From Mactromeris polynyma (taxonomy: Eukaryota > Mollusca > Bivalvia > Venerida > Mactridae): a DNA stretch of 64,000 nucleotides. The translations under genes and the position numbers were made by a program. Below, in pieces: positions 12,116 to 25,200 of this stretch. The stretch spans positions 15,335,385 through 15,399,384 of the forward strand of contig JASFXZ010000010.1 in NCBI GenBank assembly GCA_032209605.1, read 5' to 3'. The notes under the pieces are model-generated. The model was given only the letters and a program-made list of their open reading frames with translations. It was not told where the DNA came from and ran no database searches. The first letter of the stretch is position 1; each line of letters starts with the position of its first letter.

Positions 12116-12718
12116 GTGAGTTTTCTTCTCATTTTGCAAATTGATTATGATTGTGGAATCGGCTTGTCCTGTTATCATATTCAGTAGAGCATTCAAATGC
12201 CAAACTAGAGATTTCCTGGACGTGTGTTTTCTGCATCTCTTAACACAATTTTAACAAATTAGCACTTTTTGTTATTTGAATGTCTTTGCAGTAATTACTT
12301 TAAGTCAATATTGCCTCAGTGCTTGCACCTTCCAAGAGTCTCGGTAATACATGATCACACTTGCTGATAAAAAAATGTCACTGCCAAAAATTTACTTTTG
12401 GGACCTTCCAAAATATTTCGGAACTTCCATATTTGCTAATCTGGAAGTCCCAGGACCCTTATTTGAAAAACTACGGGAAAACCCTGCCGAACTGTAGGTT
12501 ACAGGATTGGTCCTAGTTCACGTTAATGTTATTTATGACAATTTGACCTAAGATAGCCTTTCAAGGGCCATTTAGCCTCCTTATCTGATTCATGTAGGGA
12601 AAGTATTAATTGCTTGCGGAAAAAAGTACTCGTTGGTAATCCAGGAACTTTGTGCAGAAAAATTCGACATAATGCGAGTCAACTGTACCTTGTTTTAACA
12701 TTGTTATTTTCTTTGCAG
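12116..12718 (+). other. ARPC4: Probable 3'UTR intron of ARPC4
   Basis: Fifteen bases after the ARPC4 stop there is a good donor (AGG|GTGAGT). A matching acceptor with a pyrimidine tract (TTTTCTTTGCAG) lies at 12707-12718. This suggests a final non-coding exon starting at 12719. Candidate AATAAA signals occur near 14368 and 14695, but the true poly(A) site cannot be chosen from sequence alone. Confidence 0.5.
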
Positions 12719-13036
12719 AATTAATATGTACTGGGAACATCTTTCTACAGACTTTCACCATAGTTAATTTGAGACGAGTCGCATGATTTCATCTTGCTCA
12801 GAAACAAACCACTTCAATGTGATACATTTCATTATTGTTGAATGTTCGTTGTTATAAATTATGTTGCCGAGGACATTTTTCATGAACTATGTGACACCTT
12901 CTGAATGACTGCTAAACTATTATAATTATTATTGTTATTATTTTTGTAAAGTGTACTGCTAAAGGATATGTGTAAGCTTTTGTAAAATTATTTGTCTGCT
13001 GTACTAGACTTTGTGTTCAAATAATTACTCTTATTC
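12719..13036 (+). other. ARPC4: Probable ARPC4 3'UTR
   Basis: Sequence after the inferred 3'UTR intron. No reading frame is of note. Where the transcript ends is not resolved, and it may run into or past the TTAA element that follows. Confidence 0.35.
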
Positions 13037-13992
13037 TTAAAGGTACATAGTCTTGATTTTTGGGGTCAAAATATGCTTAGTCATTAATATGAGAAAATCA
13101 GTGGTAATGCATTCATACCAATGTACTGTACAACACTCAATTGTCAATTTACCAACCTGTTTCCCTAAACCACATAAATAAGAGTTTGATATAGGTATTT
13201 TCTATTACATATATGCTCCCGAGTTAGCGCTGAAATATCTGTATTGGACTGGTGTTTTGCAGTTCCATGAAACTTTAAGCCAAGTTATAATGTAGAGTTT
13301 TGAAAGCATGTCTGTATGATGGCATGAACATGCCCATTCTCTGAATGATTACTAGGCATACTTCCATACAACGTAAGACTATCTACCTGTATGATGGCAT
13401 GAACATGCCCATTCTCTGAATGATTACTAGGCATACTTCCATACAACGTAAGACTATCTACCTGTATGATGGCATGAACATGCCCATTCTCTGAATGATT
13501 ACTAGGCATACTTCCATACAACGTAAGACTATCTACCTGTATGATGGCATGAACATGCCCATTCTCTAAATGATTACTAGGCATACTTCCATACAACGTA
13601 AGACTATCTACCTGTATGATGGCATGAACATGCCCATTCTCTAAATGATTACTAGGCATACTTCCATACAATGTAAGACTATCTACCTGTATGATGGCAT
13701 GAACATGCCCATTCTCTATATGATTACTAGGCATACTTCCATACAACGTAAGACTATCTACCTGTATGATGGCATGAACTTGCCCATTCTCTATATGATT
13801 ACTAGGCATACTTCCATACAACATAAGACTATCTACCTGTATGATGGCATGCACATGCCCATTCTCTAAATGATTACTAGGCATACTTCCATACAACGTA
13901 AGACTATCTACCTGTATGATGGCATGAACATGCCCATTCTCAAAATGATTACTAGGCATACTTCCATACAACGTAAGACTATCTACCTTTAA
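13037..13992. mobile_element. TTAA-flanked TIR element, copy 1, carrying a 75-bp satellite
   Basis: The left end is TTAAAGGTACATAGTCTT and the right end is AAGACTATCTACCTTTAA, giving inverted ends of about 16 bp flanked by TTAA. Its left part aligns with 15894-16254 (shared 'TCAAAATATGCT' and the region around 'GGTGTTT'). Here, however, the right end is repeated about nine times as a 75-bp unit. TTAA target sites suggest a Kolobok or piggyBac type mover; no transposase is present. Confidence 0.8.
13312..13986. repeat. 75-bp tandem array inside the TTAA element
   Basis: Nine copies of a 75-bp unit that starts near 'TGTATGATGGCATGAACATG' and ends 'GTAAGACTATCTACC'. The last bases are the element's own terminal inverted repeat. 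Copies are nearly identical, which suggests recent expansion. A 228-codon minus-strand frame across it exists only because 75 is a multiple of three. Confidence 0.95.
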
Positions 13993-15893
13993 ACTTACAA
14001 ATGTTTTTTTTGAATGAGATGGGTACCATTATCAGAGTTAAGCATACCATTAAGCAGACCAAAAATAATACTGCCATCTTCGTTTGTTTTAAAATTTCTT
14101 AACATGACCGAATGATATTTTACTATTTATGTCAGACATTTTGACTGATTTGGTGAACTCTTCATTGTACAATTATTGCTTACTGTAAGGTCTAATGTAG
14201 AATTAGTTGCCATAAATAACTAAATATAAGCAGAGCGTAGAGTACTGGCCATTACAACTGATTTTGATTGTGGGAAACCTAGATTATACATAAATCTGCC
14301 ATGTTTCTTAAATTGTTTATCAAATATTTGGAAAACCCATTCACTAATACGTCATGTTACTAAAAACCAAAAATAAATTAATATATTTTTCATGAAAAAT
14401 GTTGATGTGTAGTTAGCTGTGCAAAATATATTAGTTTTTTGGAAACAATTTTTTTAAGGACTTGGGCAGTTGGTGAATCAAGTAATCTGCATGATGTATA
14501 CCTTGTACTAAACAGACTACGGTAGTCCCTTGTTTCTCTTATCACATTTCTTTAGAAACCATTATTTAATGGTTAAATGTTAAAATATTACTTATTTATA
14601 GAGGATTTATACAATATAATATTATTGTCTTACATTCCTGTATAGCATTCAAAATGTTATAAAAATGATTGCCAAAATGAATTTTCTATATTTGCAATAA
14701 ACATTAATAGTTTGGAAATTACTTAATTTCTGTCTAAGTTTTCATTGTTAGTCAAGCAATAAATATTTTATTCATTTGAGTTTTGGTAGGTATGCTAGTT
14801 TCCAATATGTTTTATACATTTCTGCAGATGATTTGTCTTCTGTGCTGGCATGAGAATTTCACAGAGATCAGGTTTGCTAAGGTGGTTTTTGAGAGGGATG
14901 TAAATCACAACATGTACACATGCCCCCTGATCCCCTCAGTGAACAAAAATCTGATTTTAAAATTTTCCATTCTTATGCCTGTATGTTGTACAGTACAACT
15001 TGATAAGCATATAAATTCCGTCTATGTTTCGTTTCTAATATTTTTATACATACTGGAATTCGTATGCCTTGTACATATTTGATCAATCAGACTAAGTGAA
15101 AATTAAGAATTTCAACAAAGGGTAAATTGTATGCTTTGCTGCTACTTGTTGCAAGCTGTGGGCATTGTATTGCATGAAATGTAGCTATATAATGAGTGAA
15201 AATATTCTATTCAGTGAATAAGCTCATTGACTTAAACTTTTTATACAAATTTTAGTGGTGTATCACTGCTGTACACAGCCATAATTAAAAAATACTTCTG
15301 TTTGGCATCGCCCTAATTACCTGTAACAATGGCCCCTACTTTGTTTAGCTGCATACTCATAGTTTACTCGAGTAGTACCATAAAAATAATAAATTATTTA
15401 CCAACCTGTGTACCCACCTAAACTGCTGGAATGCATTATGCCAAATCTTTTAGGGTGGCCTTATCTGTGAGAGTCATTGAAATGTGATGCATACAATAGT
15501 GTTAATATGATTAATTCATATTTTGACCAAAGGAATAAGTCAAGTCCTGATTTCTTAGAAACAACATTGTTATTGTCTGTCTCATGATTGTATCACTGTT
15601 TTCTGCAAGGGCTAGCCATCATGTGTAAAATGCCTGTCCAACTTGCATCATGACAATATTTCTACGCCATATTATATTAGGTTGATGTTTCTATGTTTCT
15701 GTTTACACCATGGTATTAGGCATTGGAATAACTTGTAGATGTTGATGTTTCATTTGCATGAGCATAAAACCAACTAATTATGTGATAACACTTGGCTACG
15801 TACACAACAACATTGGTATCAATTATTTCCTAATTGCTTGACAATTTTTCTAATGTTGACACATTTGGCAACTGTTTGTTGTGCTGTCTAACA
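13993..15893. other. Intergenic DNA between ARPC4 and SLC25A20, part 1
   Basis: AT-rich sequence that may include distal ARPC4 3'UTR. AATAAA hexamers occur near 14368, 14695 and 14760. A 99-codon frame at 14783-15082 shows no recognised domain. No repeat array is seen. Confidence 0.5.
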
Positions 15894-16254
15894 TTAAAGG
15901 TAGATAGTCTTATTTTTTATCAAAATATGCTAAGTAATAATTTTGAGAAAAGGGCATATTAATGCCTTCATAAAGACATACTCTAAAGCATTGTGTAATA
16001 ACTTGTCTTAAAAGTTTCCTGGAACTGCAAAACATGAGTCCAATACTGGTGTTTCCTTGGCTAGTGTTAACTCAGCGCTGAGGTCAGGATAGAAAATACC
16101 CTTTTCAGACTCTTGCATTTGTGGTTTGATGAAATTGTAAGAAAAGTGACAATGCAGTGTTGTCGAGTATATCTGTATGAAGGCAATTACCACGGATTTT
16201 CTCCTATTTACAACTAGGATATTTTGTGAAATAAAAAAGACTATCTACCTTTAA
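15894..16254. mobile_element. TTAA-flanked TIR element, copy 2, without satellite
   Basis: About 360 bp with ends TTAAAGGTAGATAGTCTT and AAGACTATCTACCTTTAA. Its last 76 bp, from 'TGTATGAAGGCAATTACC' to 'GACTATCTACC', align once with the 75-bp unit that occurs nine times in copy 1. It therefore represents the unexpanded state. Confidence 0.85.
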
Positions 16255-17037
16255 CCATTAATCTAGTGTCCTTTGTTGGGACTCGGATGTATTGAACTTT
16301 ATAATTTCAGTCCTCAATGTATCAGTAACTTCCGTTGTGCTATTCTGTTAAGAATTTAATGCCATGTACCCCCTGTTGTATATAATCATGTTCTACTTAT
16401 AATGATTGTGCAACAAGATTGTAATAAAAACCTAGACCTTGAACAATTGCTATGCATATACAATGTACTTGTATTATAAAATGAATAAATATATTGTTTT
16501 TAATTTGTTTTTTTCTGTCATAATGAAGTTACTGTCGCCAAATGATTTGTCTAACTGGCAGTGCCGACGCATCCCTGTGAGGATGGGATCCTGTCTGGGC
16601 TGGGGCAGTCAGAGACTGTATTTCACAAATACTGAAGATGCTATGAGCAAGTAGTACCATAAGGCTGCAGTTTTCACGAGTGAAGAGTAAAATATTAATG
16701 TAGTATTCATTGTCCAAAAAGATGCAGCAAAATGAGCAAAAAAATCTAAAGGTTTAGAGAGTGAATTACAGGTTTATCTAAAAAAAGGCTTTAAAGGATT
16801 TACTAACAATAAATAGGTTTTAAAGGTTTCACTAGGAGGCGTGAAGTCCAATAACTCGCCACCCTTATATGTGTGAAGTCATCCAGAAGATGGTGGACAA
16901 AACCCAAAGAAATTGCGTAAATCATTTCCTGCATTTATTCCAGTTATAGTGCTGTTAGGTTGACCGCAAACAGATATATATGAACTTTCAGGACTGATCC
17001 ATGTTAGAAAATGCACTCAATATACTTTTTATGACCC
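16255..17037. other. Intergenic DNA, nothing recognised
   Basis: It contains an AATAAA-bearing stretch near 16423 and a 71-codon plus-strand frame (16439-16654) rich in Trp/Gly/Arg near its end. I could not link it to splice sites or a known family. Confidence 0.4.
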
Positions 17038-17420
17038 CACTCTGAAAGGAGGGGCATATCGATTAGCCCTTGTCCGTTCTTCAATATCCTTCTTGTGTCA
17101 CTCATATCTCCAAAAGTATATGAGCCAGTCATAAAATTTTACAGGAATGTTCACCAGCATGTGTAGTTGGGCACCTGGGGTTTCATGTTTGACTCTGCCC
17201 AGTAAGTGCAAAGTTATGGCCCTTGACTTAGTTAAAATATAGCCTACAGAGTATGCAATCTTGTGTCACTCATATATCCAAAAGAATATGAACCAGAGTC
17301 ATAAAACTTGACAGGAATGTGTAGTTATGCACCTGGGGTTTCATGTTTGGCTGTGCCCAGTAAGTGCAAAGTTATGGCCCTCGACTTGTCACCATAACAA
17401 GTCACCATAGTCAGTACAGT
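17038..17420. repeat. Two tandem units of a dispersed repeat
   Basis: Two units of about 160 bp share 'TTGTGTCACTCATAT', 'CACCTGGGGTTTCATGTTTG' and 'CCCAGTAAGTGCAAAGTTAT'. The 'AAGTTATGGCCCT' wording is common to several mollusc-type dispersed repeats. Confidence 0.75.
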
Positions 17421-17484
17421 TGTTCACTTGGTAATTTTGATACCCATTCACAAACTGTAGCATTTATATATATATGCAATATAG

Positions 17485-17546
17485 AAGGGATAAAGAGATA
17501 GAACTCTAGCAGGGATAAAAGGAGACTCATGAAAATCTCCTGTAAA
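17485..17546. mobile_element. Half copy of the 'CAGGAGA' foldback element
   Basis: It contains 'GGGATAAAGAGATAGAACTC' and ends 'AAATCTCCTGTA', matching the right arm of the foldback elements at 20336-20494 and 31136-31238. The left arm is missing. Confidence 0.6.
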
Positions 17547-17969
17547 TATGATTATATCGTGGATTAAGGACTTGCAGCAATTTCTAGTAACAAGAGACAG
17601 TGTGTACTTTTCTTTCTTTTATTTGAATATTTAATGATGTAATTATATTACTATACCTTAACTGTGAAAAATACAGTTTTGTAAACATTGTATGCAAAAA
17701 TATACAAGTGTTAACAGGATGTTGCATTGAACAAAACAAAAATATCAACATAAACCAAAACTATAGACATGACAATAAGCGATGCAAGGGTACAAAGGAC
17801 TGAATTCCAACTGAAATTCATTTTGGAGCAATGCATGATACAATCAACGTATATGTATACATGCACATTCACTAAGAACTAACCAGTCATTCATATATTT
17901 TGGGAATCTTTACAACATTGTGTTGAAGTGACATGATCATGATTTTGACAGTTTTTATTTGACTTGTTC

Positions 17970-18148
17970 AACAGTTCAAATCATATGAACATTAAATATT
18001 ACAGCCTACTGCAGTCAAAATCATGAGAACATTAAATATTCCAGCCTACTGCAGTCAAAATCATGAGAACATTAAATATTACAGCCTACTGCAGTCAAAA
18101 TCATGAGAACATTAAATATTACAGCCTACTGCAGTCAAAATCATGAGA
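17970..18148. repeat. 40-bp tandem repeat, about four copies
   Basis: A 40-bp unit containing 'CAGCCTACTGCAGTCAAAAT' and 'CATGAGAACATTAAATATT'. The first copy is diverged and the last is cut off. It lies downstream of SLC25A20, possibly within its 3'UTR. Confidence 0.9.
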
Positions 18149-19191
18149 AGACGTATGCAGTAGCATTTTAGAAACTATGTGTAATACATGTAGTACTGGC
18201 AGGTCAGCACTTTTGTCCAATATACAAACTTTTTTGATTATTCAATGTGTTATACATAGACCTACATATACAATTGTGCGTTAAGAATTAATGTAAATAA
18301 TAACCAATATGACTTGCTTCCCTGCTAGGCTGCTCACAGGTTTCTCACTAGTAGTTCACACTTAGGACTAAATTAGTGACTTAAAACATTGGAGCACCCA
18401 TTGAATAATTTGACAAAATATCATCCCAATTTTTACAACAGACAAAAATGGTGCATTATTATACTGTACTTGGCATTTTAATGCAACATTCCCATAGGAT
18501 GCAGTCATTTTTTTCAGTCTTTGGGAAAGTATGTTGGGTCCTTTTGCTGGGGGAAATTTGCATCATAAATCACCAGGTATTTATAAGGCTAAAATTTTAA
18601 ATAATTTTACTGAAAGGGAATTTTGTTTCCAAGTAGGGGAAAAATATATACTTTTTTCTTTGTGGAATGGGGCCCAATATTGGCCCAAAATTTGCAATAA
18701 AAATAGGGCAGGGTGATATTTTGTTTTGTCAAATGGTAATACCATTCGCTATCAAAGGGAGGGCACTACTGCCAAATTATTTGCATATCATAGGTTTATG
18801 AACTAGAACTAGGCTTTTAATGTACATGTATTATAAGAATCCATTAATTACAATTTTTGTAAACAAATAATAAGAGAAAATTTTCTTTACGATTTGTGAA
18901 CGACTTGAACAATATTACTTTGGTATATAAACAAAAGATCACACAGCATCAAAGAGACAGTGTGAATTATCAACATGCAAACCAAGGGTAAAACTAAAGG
19001 GTAAAACTAAGGCTAGTCATATTTTCCATTGGGTTTATACTCTGTACTGTGGCATCATTTTTGTGTATTTATACATAATGATCATTCATAAACTTTTGCA
19101 TACATTCTAGCGAATGAATATAATGTTAGCTTGGCAATGATTCACACGAATGAACAATTATCACAATAATGTCCCTAGATCGTCTGACTCA
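18149..19191. other. SLC25A20: Probable 3'UTR and downstream region of SLC25A20
   Basis: Sequence directly 3' of the SLC25A20 stop on the minus strand. No AATAAA (TTTATT on the plus strand) is seen close to the stop; candidates are further off, near 17954 and 17617, so the 3'UTR may be long. At 18530-18720 there is a decayed 'GGGGGAAATTTG'-type dispersed repeat. Confidence 0.4.
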
Positions 19192-19257
19192 TCAATCTTC
19201 TTCTGGGAAGATCTTGTGCAAAAACTTCATAGCTACTTCATATCCCATAAAACATGC
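19192..19257 (-). CDS. SLC25A20: SLC25A20 coding exon 9 (residues 279-299 and stop)
   Basis: Acceptor ACTTTCAG. It encodes [20 protein letters not shown], then Asp and TGA. It matches the family's sixth helix and short tail. Confidence 0.96.
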   Translation of the reverse strand, partial: ACFMGYEVAMKFLHKIFPEED

Positions 19258-22200
19258 CTGAAAGTAAATAAACATGCATAGTACACCTTTCTATTAAACT
19301 GTTCAATGCGTGCAATGACCTAAGCTGTCAATGCACCACAAAAAGAAATGCATTCAAAATACAGTGGAACTGAATTTTCATCTTCTATTTTTATTGTATA
19401 AAACACTCTGAAATACTACTGATAAGACTGTTAATCCATACAATGTTGTCAAAAAGCAGTAATTATCACTTTTACGATTCTTTCTTTTCAGTAGTTGATT
19501 TACTGCTAATCCTGTTTGTTTCATTTTTGGAGGATGAAAGGTCAAGGGGTTCCCGAGTTATTGATCGAAATTGTTTGTGAACAATCGACCCCTGTGACCT
19601 TGACCTTTGAGCCCATGACCCCAAAATTAATAGGGTTCCTCTGCTACCCAAGATGAATGTGTGGACCAAGTTTAAGGATGATAGGGTTCTTGAGTTATTG
19701 ATCGAAAAAAAAAAGGTTACGGACTGACCGACCAACAGACCGACATGTGCAAAGCAATATGCCCTCTCTTCAAAAGCAATATGGGGCATAAAAATGCTAT
19801 GAAATATGCTTGGTAAATACTCAACATCATAACCACAAATACAGGTTTTGTCGTGGAAGTGTCCATATATCTCAGTAAATTATAGAATATCTTAAAATTA
19901 ATCAGTATCTCTAACTTACTGCGTTAGCAGGGAATGCTCTTAACATGACTGGTGTAAGTCCCTTAAACAAGGCTGATGGTCCCTCTTCTTTAATCACATG
20001 TCTAAATACGTCTCTGATACCATTAGGGTAGGTACCTTCAGGGGCTGGAAAGCAAAATACTCTTGAAGTATGAATTGAAATTCACTAACTGCCAAAAAAA
20101 ACCAGATGTTGAATAGAATTATTTCATTATTTCTTCACCCAATTTGTCAAGAAACCCATGGAACATCTATATTTTCTGTTCCAGGAAGTTTTGTTATTTC
20201 TATCAGGAAATAAATCTGTATTGATTGGAACTCCAATGTGTCAAGCATTAAGTCTATAATTACATTTATTATGCAAGCATAAAAACAATCTTACTATCTG
20301 AGAGTTCATAGGAAAAGGTTCATTTTATCACACTACACAGGAGACAGTCAAAAGTTCTATTCCTTTATCCCTTCTAAAGTTCTCTCTCTTAATCCCTTCC
20401 ATAGTACTAGTATACATACATATACTAAAGAAGGGATAAAGGGAGAGAACTCTCAAAATGGATAAAGTGAGAGAACTTGTAATAATCTCCTGTGCATGAT
20501 TGCACAACCTCAAACAGAAGTTGTTAATTCAGTAATTTGGTCTGTTATAATGTAATATGCATCAATAAAAAATATGCCATGAACATAAATGTGAACCTTT
20601 TCTGATGACAAATCGGGAGATTGCACCTTGAAAAGTGGGAGATTGAGACTCAAAACGGGAGATTTTTTTGTGTGGCTGAAATTTTGTCAATATCATGTCT
20701 TTATCCGTATCATAAGCTGTTAATAGCAATATTCTGCGAATTAACTCGTAATCTGGGGGTCATCCGTTTAATAGAGTCGCCATTTAACAATTTTATTGCC
20801 AATTGTCATATTTGAATACAATAGAAACGTGTGAAACTGGAATAAACAATATGACAAGCGAGGTCGCATCGTATTTTGAACAGTGTCACCAAGCGCTTGA
20901 TTCCATGGTTTAGAGCGTCTATATAACCCCAAAAACGTGATTTTCGGACTAGTATCCCGATTTAACACTTTCGATTATCAGTTTGACAAGTAATTTCAGC
21001 GAACCAGTCGGGAATGAACTAAAAAATACCCCATAATAAAAATTCAAATTGTTTACTTTGAAAATCGGGAGATCGGGTCTCCTGCGGAAAATCGGGATAA
21101 ATAACTCGGAAAACAAGGTGTTCTCAGAAATACATTAGCATACTAACCAGTTTGAAGTTTAGATTTCAGTACATCAGGAGCAATGCCCACACACCAGTTA
21201 AATATTCCAGCCATACCTCCAGCAAATAATGTACGACCAACACTCAGCTCATTACGACTGAAAAAACATGTATAAGATACAGTCAGACCTTGTTTATTTG
21301 ACAACCTTCTATCCTAATACATTTGAAATTAACATCAGATCCCGATGTATCCTTTTAGTAGGGATGTAAACAGTTAACCGTTCGAACATGCGGTTATCGG
21401 TTAGTAAAATCACTAACCGGTTAATCATTTGTTTTTATAAAAACATCCACTTTTCATTTTGGAAAAAAATATAGCAAGATATCCATAGTAACAATCTCAA
21501 TACTTTGTCCCTGAAAGTTGTCAAGGGGGTCAAAGTAGATAATCCGCAACAAACAGTTTGACAAGTATGCATTTGCTACACATATTTAATGATAAGGTCA
21601 TTTAGTAGTCGCTTGTTTCAGTCTGTTGTTGACAGTTTTCGAGAATTTAAATAGACACATAAATGATGTTATTGTACTGAACTTTGTGTGTTCACACTGT
21701 CATGTTCGAATAGATTGCAACTGTCTGAAAAATTAAATGTGATTCGGAATACTTCAATTTATCAAATATCATATTATACACCGTTTCAATTATACCGTTA
21801 ATAGAATTATCTGCCCTTCGATGACGTCATCAGAGCATAAACTACAACGGTAGAAAACTCTTTGACTTAGAGAGCGGACACGGCTAATTTTGCCAATTTT
21901 GGATAATTCAAGGGCCATAATTCAGAAGTGCCTGGGGGGGATGTGGCTGGTTATCGAACTTGGCAGAGATATTATGCCCACAAACATTTTCACCAAGGTT
22001 GGTAAAGATCGGATGAAAACTCTTTAACTTAGAGAGCGGAAACCATGTGGACGCCGCCCGCCCGCCGCGGGTGTTCCCATAATACGTCCCGTTTTTCAAA
22101 CGAGCGTATACAAAAATTATACCGAATGGATTTTGAGAAATTGCTTTACTTAATATGGACTTGGAAGACCGTATTTTGATGTTAATGTGAAAATGTACAC

Positions 22201-25200
22201 ATGTCTGAAGAAGAACCATAAATATTTTTCGTCATTTCAGTCATGGACCGTCATATGAAAGAACATGGATATAGCCAAAGACTGAAATACCACAGATGCG
22301 CTACACCAGATATGGCGCATCGATACAATGTTATCAGCAGACGCACTGTCTAAAAACAATATATTTATGTCAAAATAAAATATGAAACTCACTGTCTGTT
22401 TGGTTATTCCTACTCACATTAAATATAGATTGTTTATAGTTACTTTTAAAAGAATCTCTTCTGAAAACGGGACATAGCGCTATTATCTATAAATTATTTT
22501 TAGACGTCTTTCGCGGCTGGCTGGCCATTTAGTTTAAATGTGTAAACAATTTCTGTGCTCTTGTATGAATTGATAATTGACAGTTATTAATTACTTTTCT
22601 TGTATTTTAATTAATTTGATTGGTGGATGCCATCCATAAACCATGCCCTCGGCAGATTAGTTCTACTGGTCACTACTGTAATTGAAAATTGCCCTAGGTG
22701 TCAGATGTAAAAACACGAGTCATAAAACCCCAGGAGATCTTTATTATGTGTTAATTCATATTGCTATATCCTGTTTGATAGAATTAGTGCCCTTGATAAT
22801 TGAAATGATTAGGTCACATCAGTCTGTGATCTCAATTTGTATATGTCACGGGTGATTTAAATAGCCGTGTTGGCTTACATTGTGATTAAATTACACATAA
22901 CAGAATTACTCATGTACTTGACACTGAAGATTATATACCAGAGAAACCACTGAATCGGGCCTCTCCGGACAGAGTAGTCAATGGTCACGGTATTAAATCG
23001 CTTGATATGTGTAAATCAACTGGTTTACGAATTGTTAACGGCAGAATACATGATACAAATGTTTTTACTTATATCTCCCACAATGGTGCCTCATTAATAG
23101 ATTATTTGTTGACAAAGGAGTGTAACTTTTCACAAATCAGTGATTTCATTATTTATCCTTTAGTGATCACACCCCTATCCATTTTTCATTGCAATGTAAA
23201 TTGCCCTCTCAATTATCGCAAGTAAATACTGTTCAAAAATTCATTTGGAATATGGATAGATGTGATCAATTCCGTTCTGGTTTAATTGCAAAACTGACTG
23301 AGTTAAATAGTTTAACAAACATTGATAATGTTGATATGACAGATCGGGAATCAGTGAATAATCTGTTAAATAAGTTCACCGATATTGTGAGAGATGTAGC
23401 GGATCCTTTGTTTAAGAAAACTGTTCAATTAGAAGATAATGTAAATTTTGCTGACACTTCTTTTGTTAAAATGCAGATTGGTTTGACAGTGAGTGTTTAA
23501 ATGTGAAAAAATGTTATTTACATGCGTTACACGTTTTTAATCGTAGTAAAACTAGTACTAACAGAGAATATTTATGTAAACGTAAACAAGAATATAAAAG
23601 TATGTTAAATAGGAAGAAAAAATGTTACGAGAATAAGAAAATTCATGAAATTGAAATATTGTAAAACCAAAGCAGTTTTGGAAATACTTTAAGAAAAAAG
23701 TAAAAAATACTAGTAATATCTCTGTGGATGACTTCTATCAGTATTGTTCTACTCTTAGCAATGATATATCGCAATGTTAAAACGATGATGCAGAGCACTT
23801 TCGCGAAAATCATGATTTCAATAATATAAATGATTGCACTTTCGAAGTATTAGATTTACCTATAACTGTAGACGAAATTTTTAAAGCTGTGAAATGTCTT
23901 AAGTCTGACAAAGCACCGGGACATAGAAAGTATAGATATATTAGCCTCGCATATTTGTGATATTTTTAATGCTATTTTAAATTCGGGATATTTTCCAGAT
24001 AAATCATAAATGGACGGAAGGAGTAATAATTCTTATCCACAAAAAGGGGATACTACAAATGCAAGTAATTATCGAGGGATAACACTTGTCAGTTGTTTAT
24101 CTAAGTTATCTACTACAATAATTGGTAAAAGGATTGAGAATTTTTGCACAAATAATAACAGTATTTCGGATGCTCAATTGGGATTTCGAAAGGGTCATTC
24201 GACGGTGGACGCTATCTATATTTTGATGTCAATTGTACAAAAATATCTAAATGAAAATAAAAGATTACCGGTATATGTTGTTTTTGTAGATATGCTGAAA
24301 TGCTTTGATAGTATATATAGAAATGCATTGTGGCTTAAACTGTTTAAAACAGGTATTCAAGGTAAATTATTACGAATTATACGTGATATGTATCTCAAAG
24401 TAAAGTCATGTGCTAAGTCATGTAATTCCTATTCTTTTTTTTGAGTTAGCATACTCTAAGGCTAAGGCAAGGAGAGGTGATTTCGCCGTTATTGTTTTCT
24501 TTATTTGTTGAAGATCTGGAACTTTATTTACAGAATGATGTTGAATCTGGTTTGCTTATTGATGATATTAGTGTCATATTACTTTTGTTTGCAGATGATA
24601 TGGCCATATTCAGCAAATCACTGACAGAATTACAAAATAATCTTAACACGTTGCATACTTATTGTAATAATTGGGGTTTAAAAGTAAATACCGAGAAAAC
24701 AAAGATAGTGGTTTTCAGGAAACGCGGTGGATTATTAGCGAATGAACATTGGGAATATGATAACAAGCATATTGAAGTTGTTGATGATTTTAACTATTTA
24801 GGTGTTGTATTTCACTATACAGGATCATTTAATAACAACCAGGAATATTTAGCTGGTAAAGCAATAAAAGCCTTGAATACTTTATTGAATAATTGTAAGA
24901 AGTTATAGTATAAACCTAAAATACTTTGCCAATTATTTGATGTGGGGTCAATTTTAGGGTATGCTTTGGAAGTATGGGGAATACAAAATCAAAAGAAATA
25001 GAAAGAATCCACCTCAAATTTTGCAAATACAAATTTTAAAATTGAAAAAGAATACTTGTTCTGTTGGTGTATATGGGGAACTGGGACATTTCCCAATATT
25101 TATTACTCGGTACGTAAGAATAATTAAATACAGGTGTAAATTAGTGAAGTCTGATAATATTATATTGAAGACAATATATGAACAGAGTGTAGTTGACTGC

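Noticed and set aside
13285..13971. 228-codon minus-strand frame
   Set aside because: It consists of nine copies of the 75-bp transposon-derived unit with only a few residues outside it.
16439..16654. Possible exon with 'NWQCRRIPVRMGSCLGWGSQ'
   Set aside because: No matching splice sites or continuing exons were found, and no family is recognised. It lies in the gap between two convergent genes.
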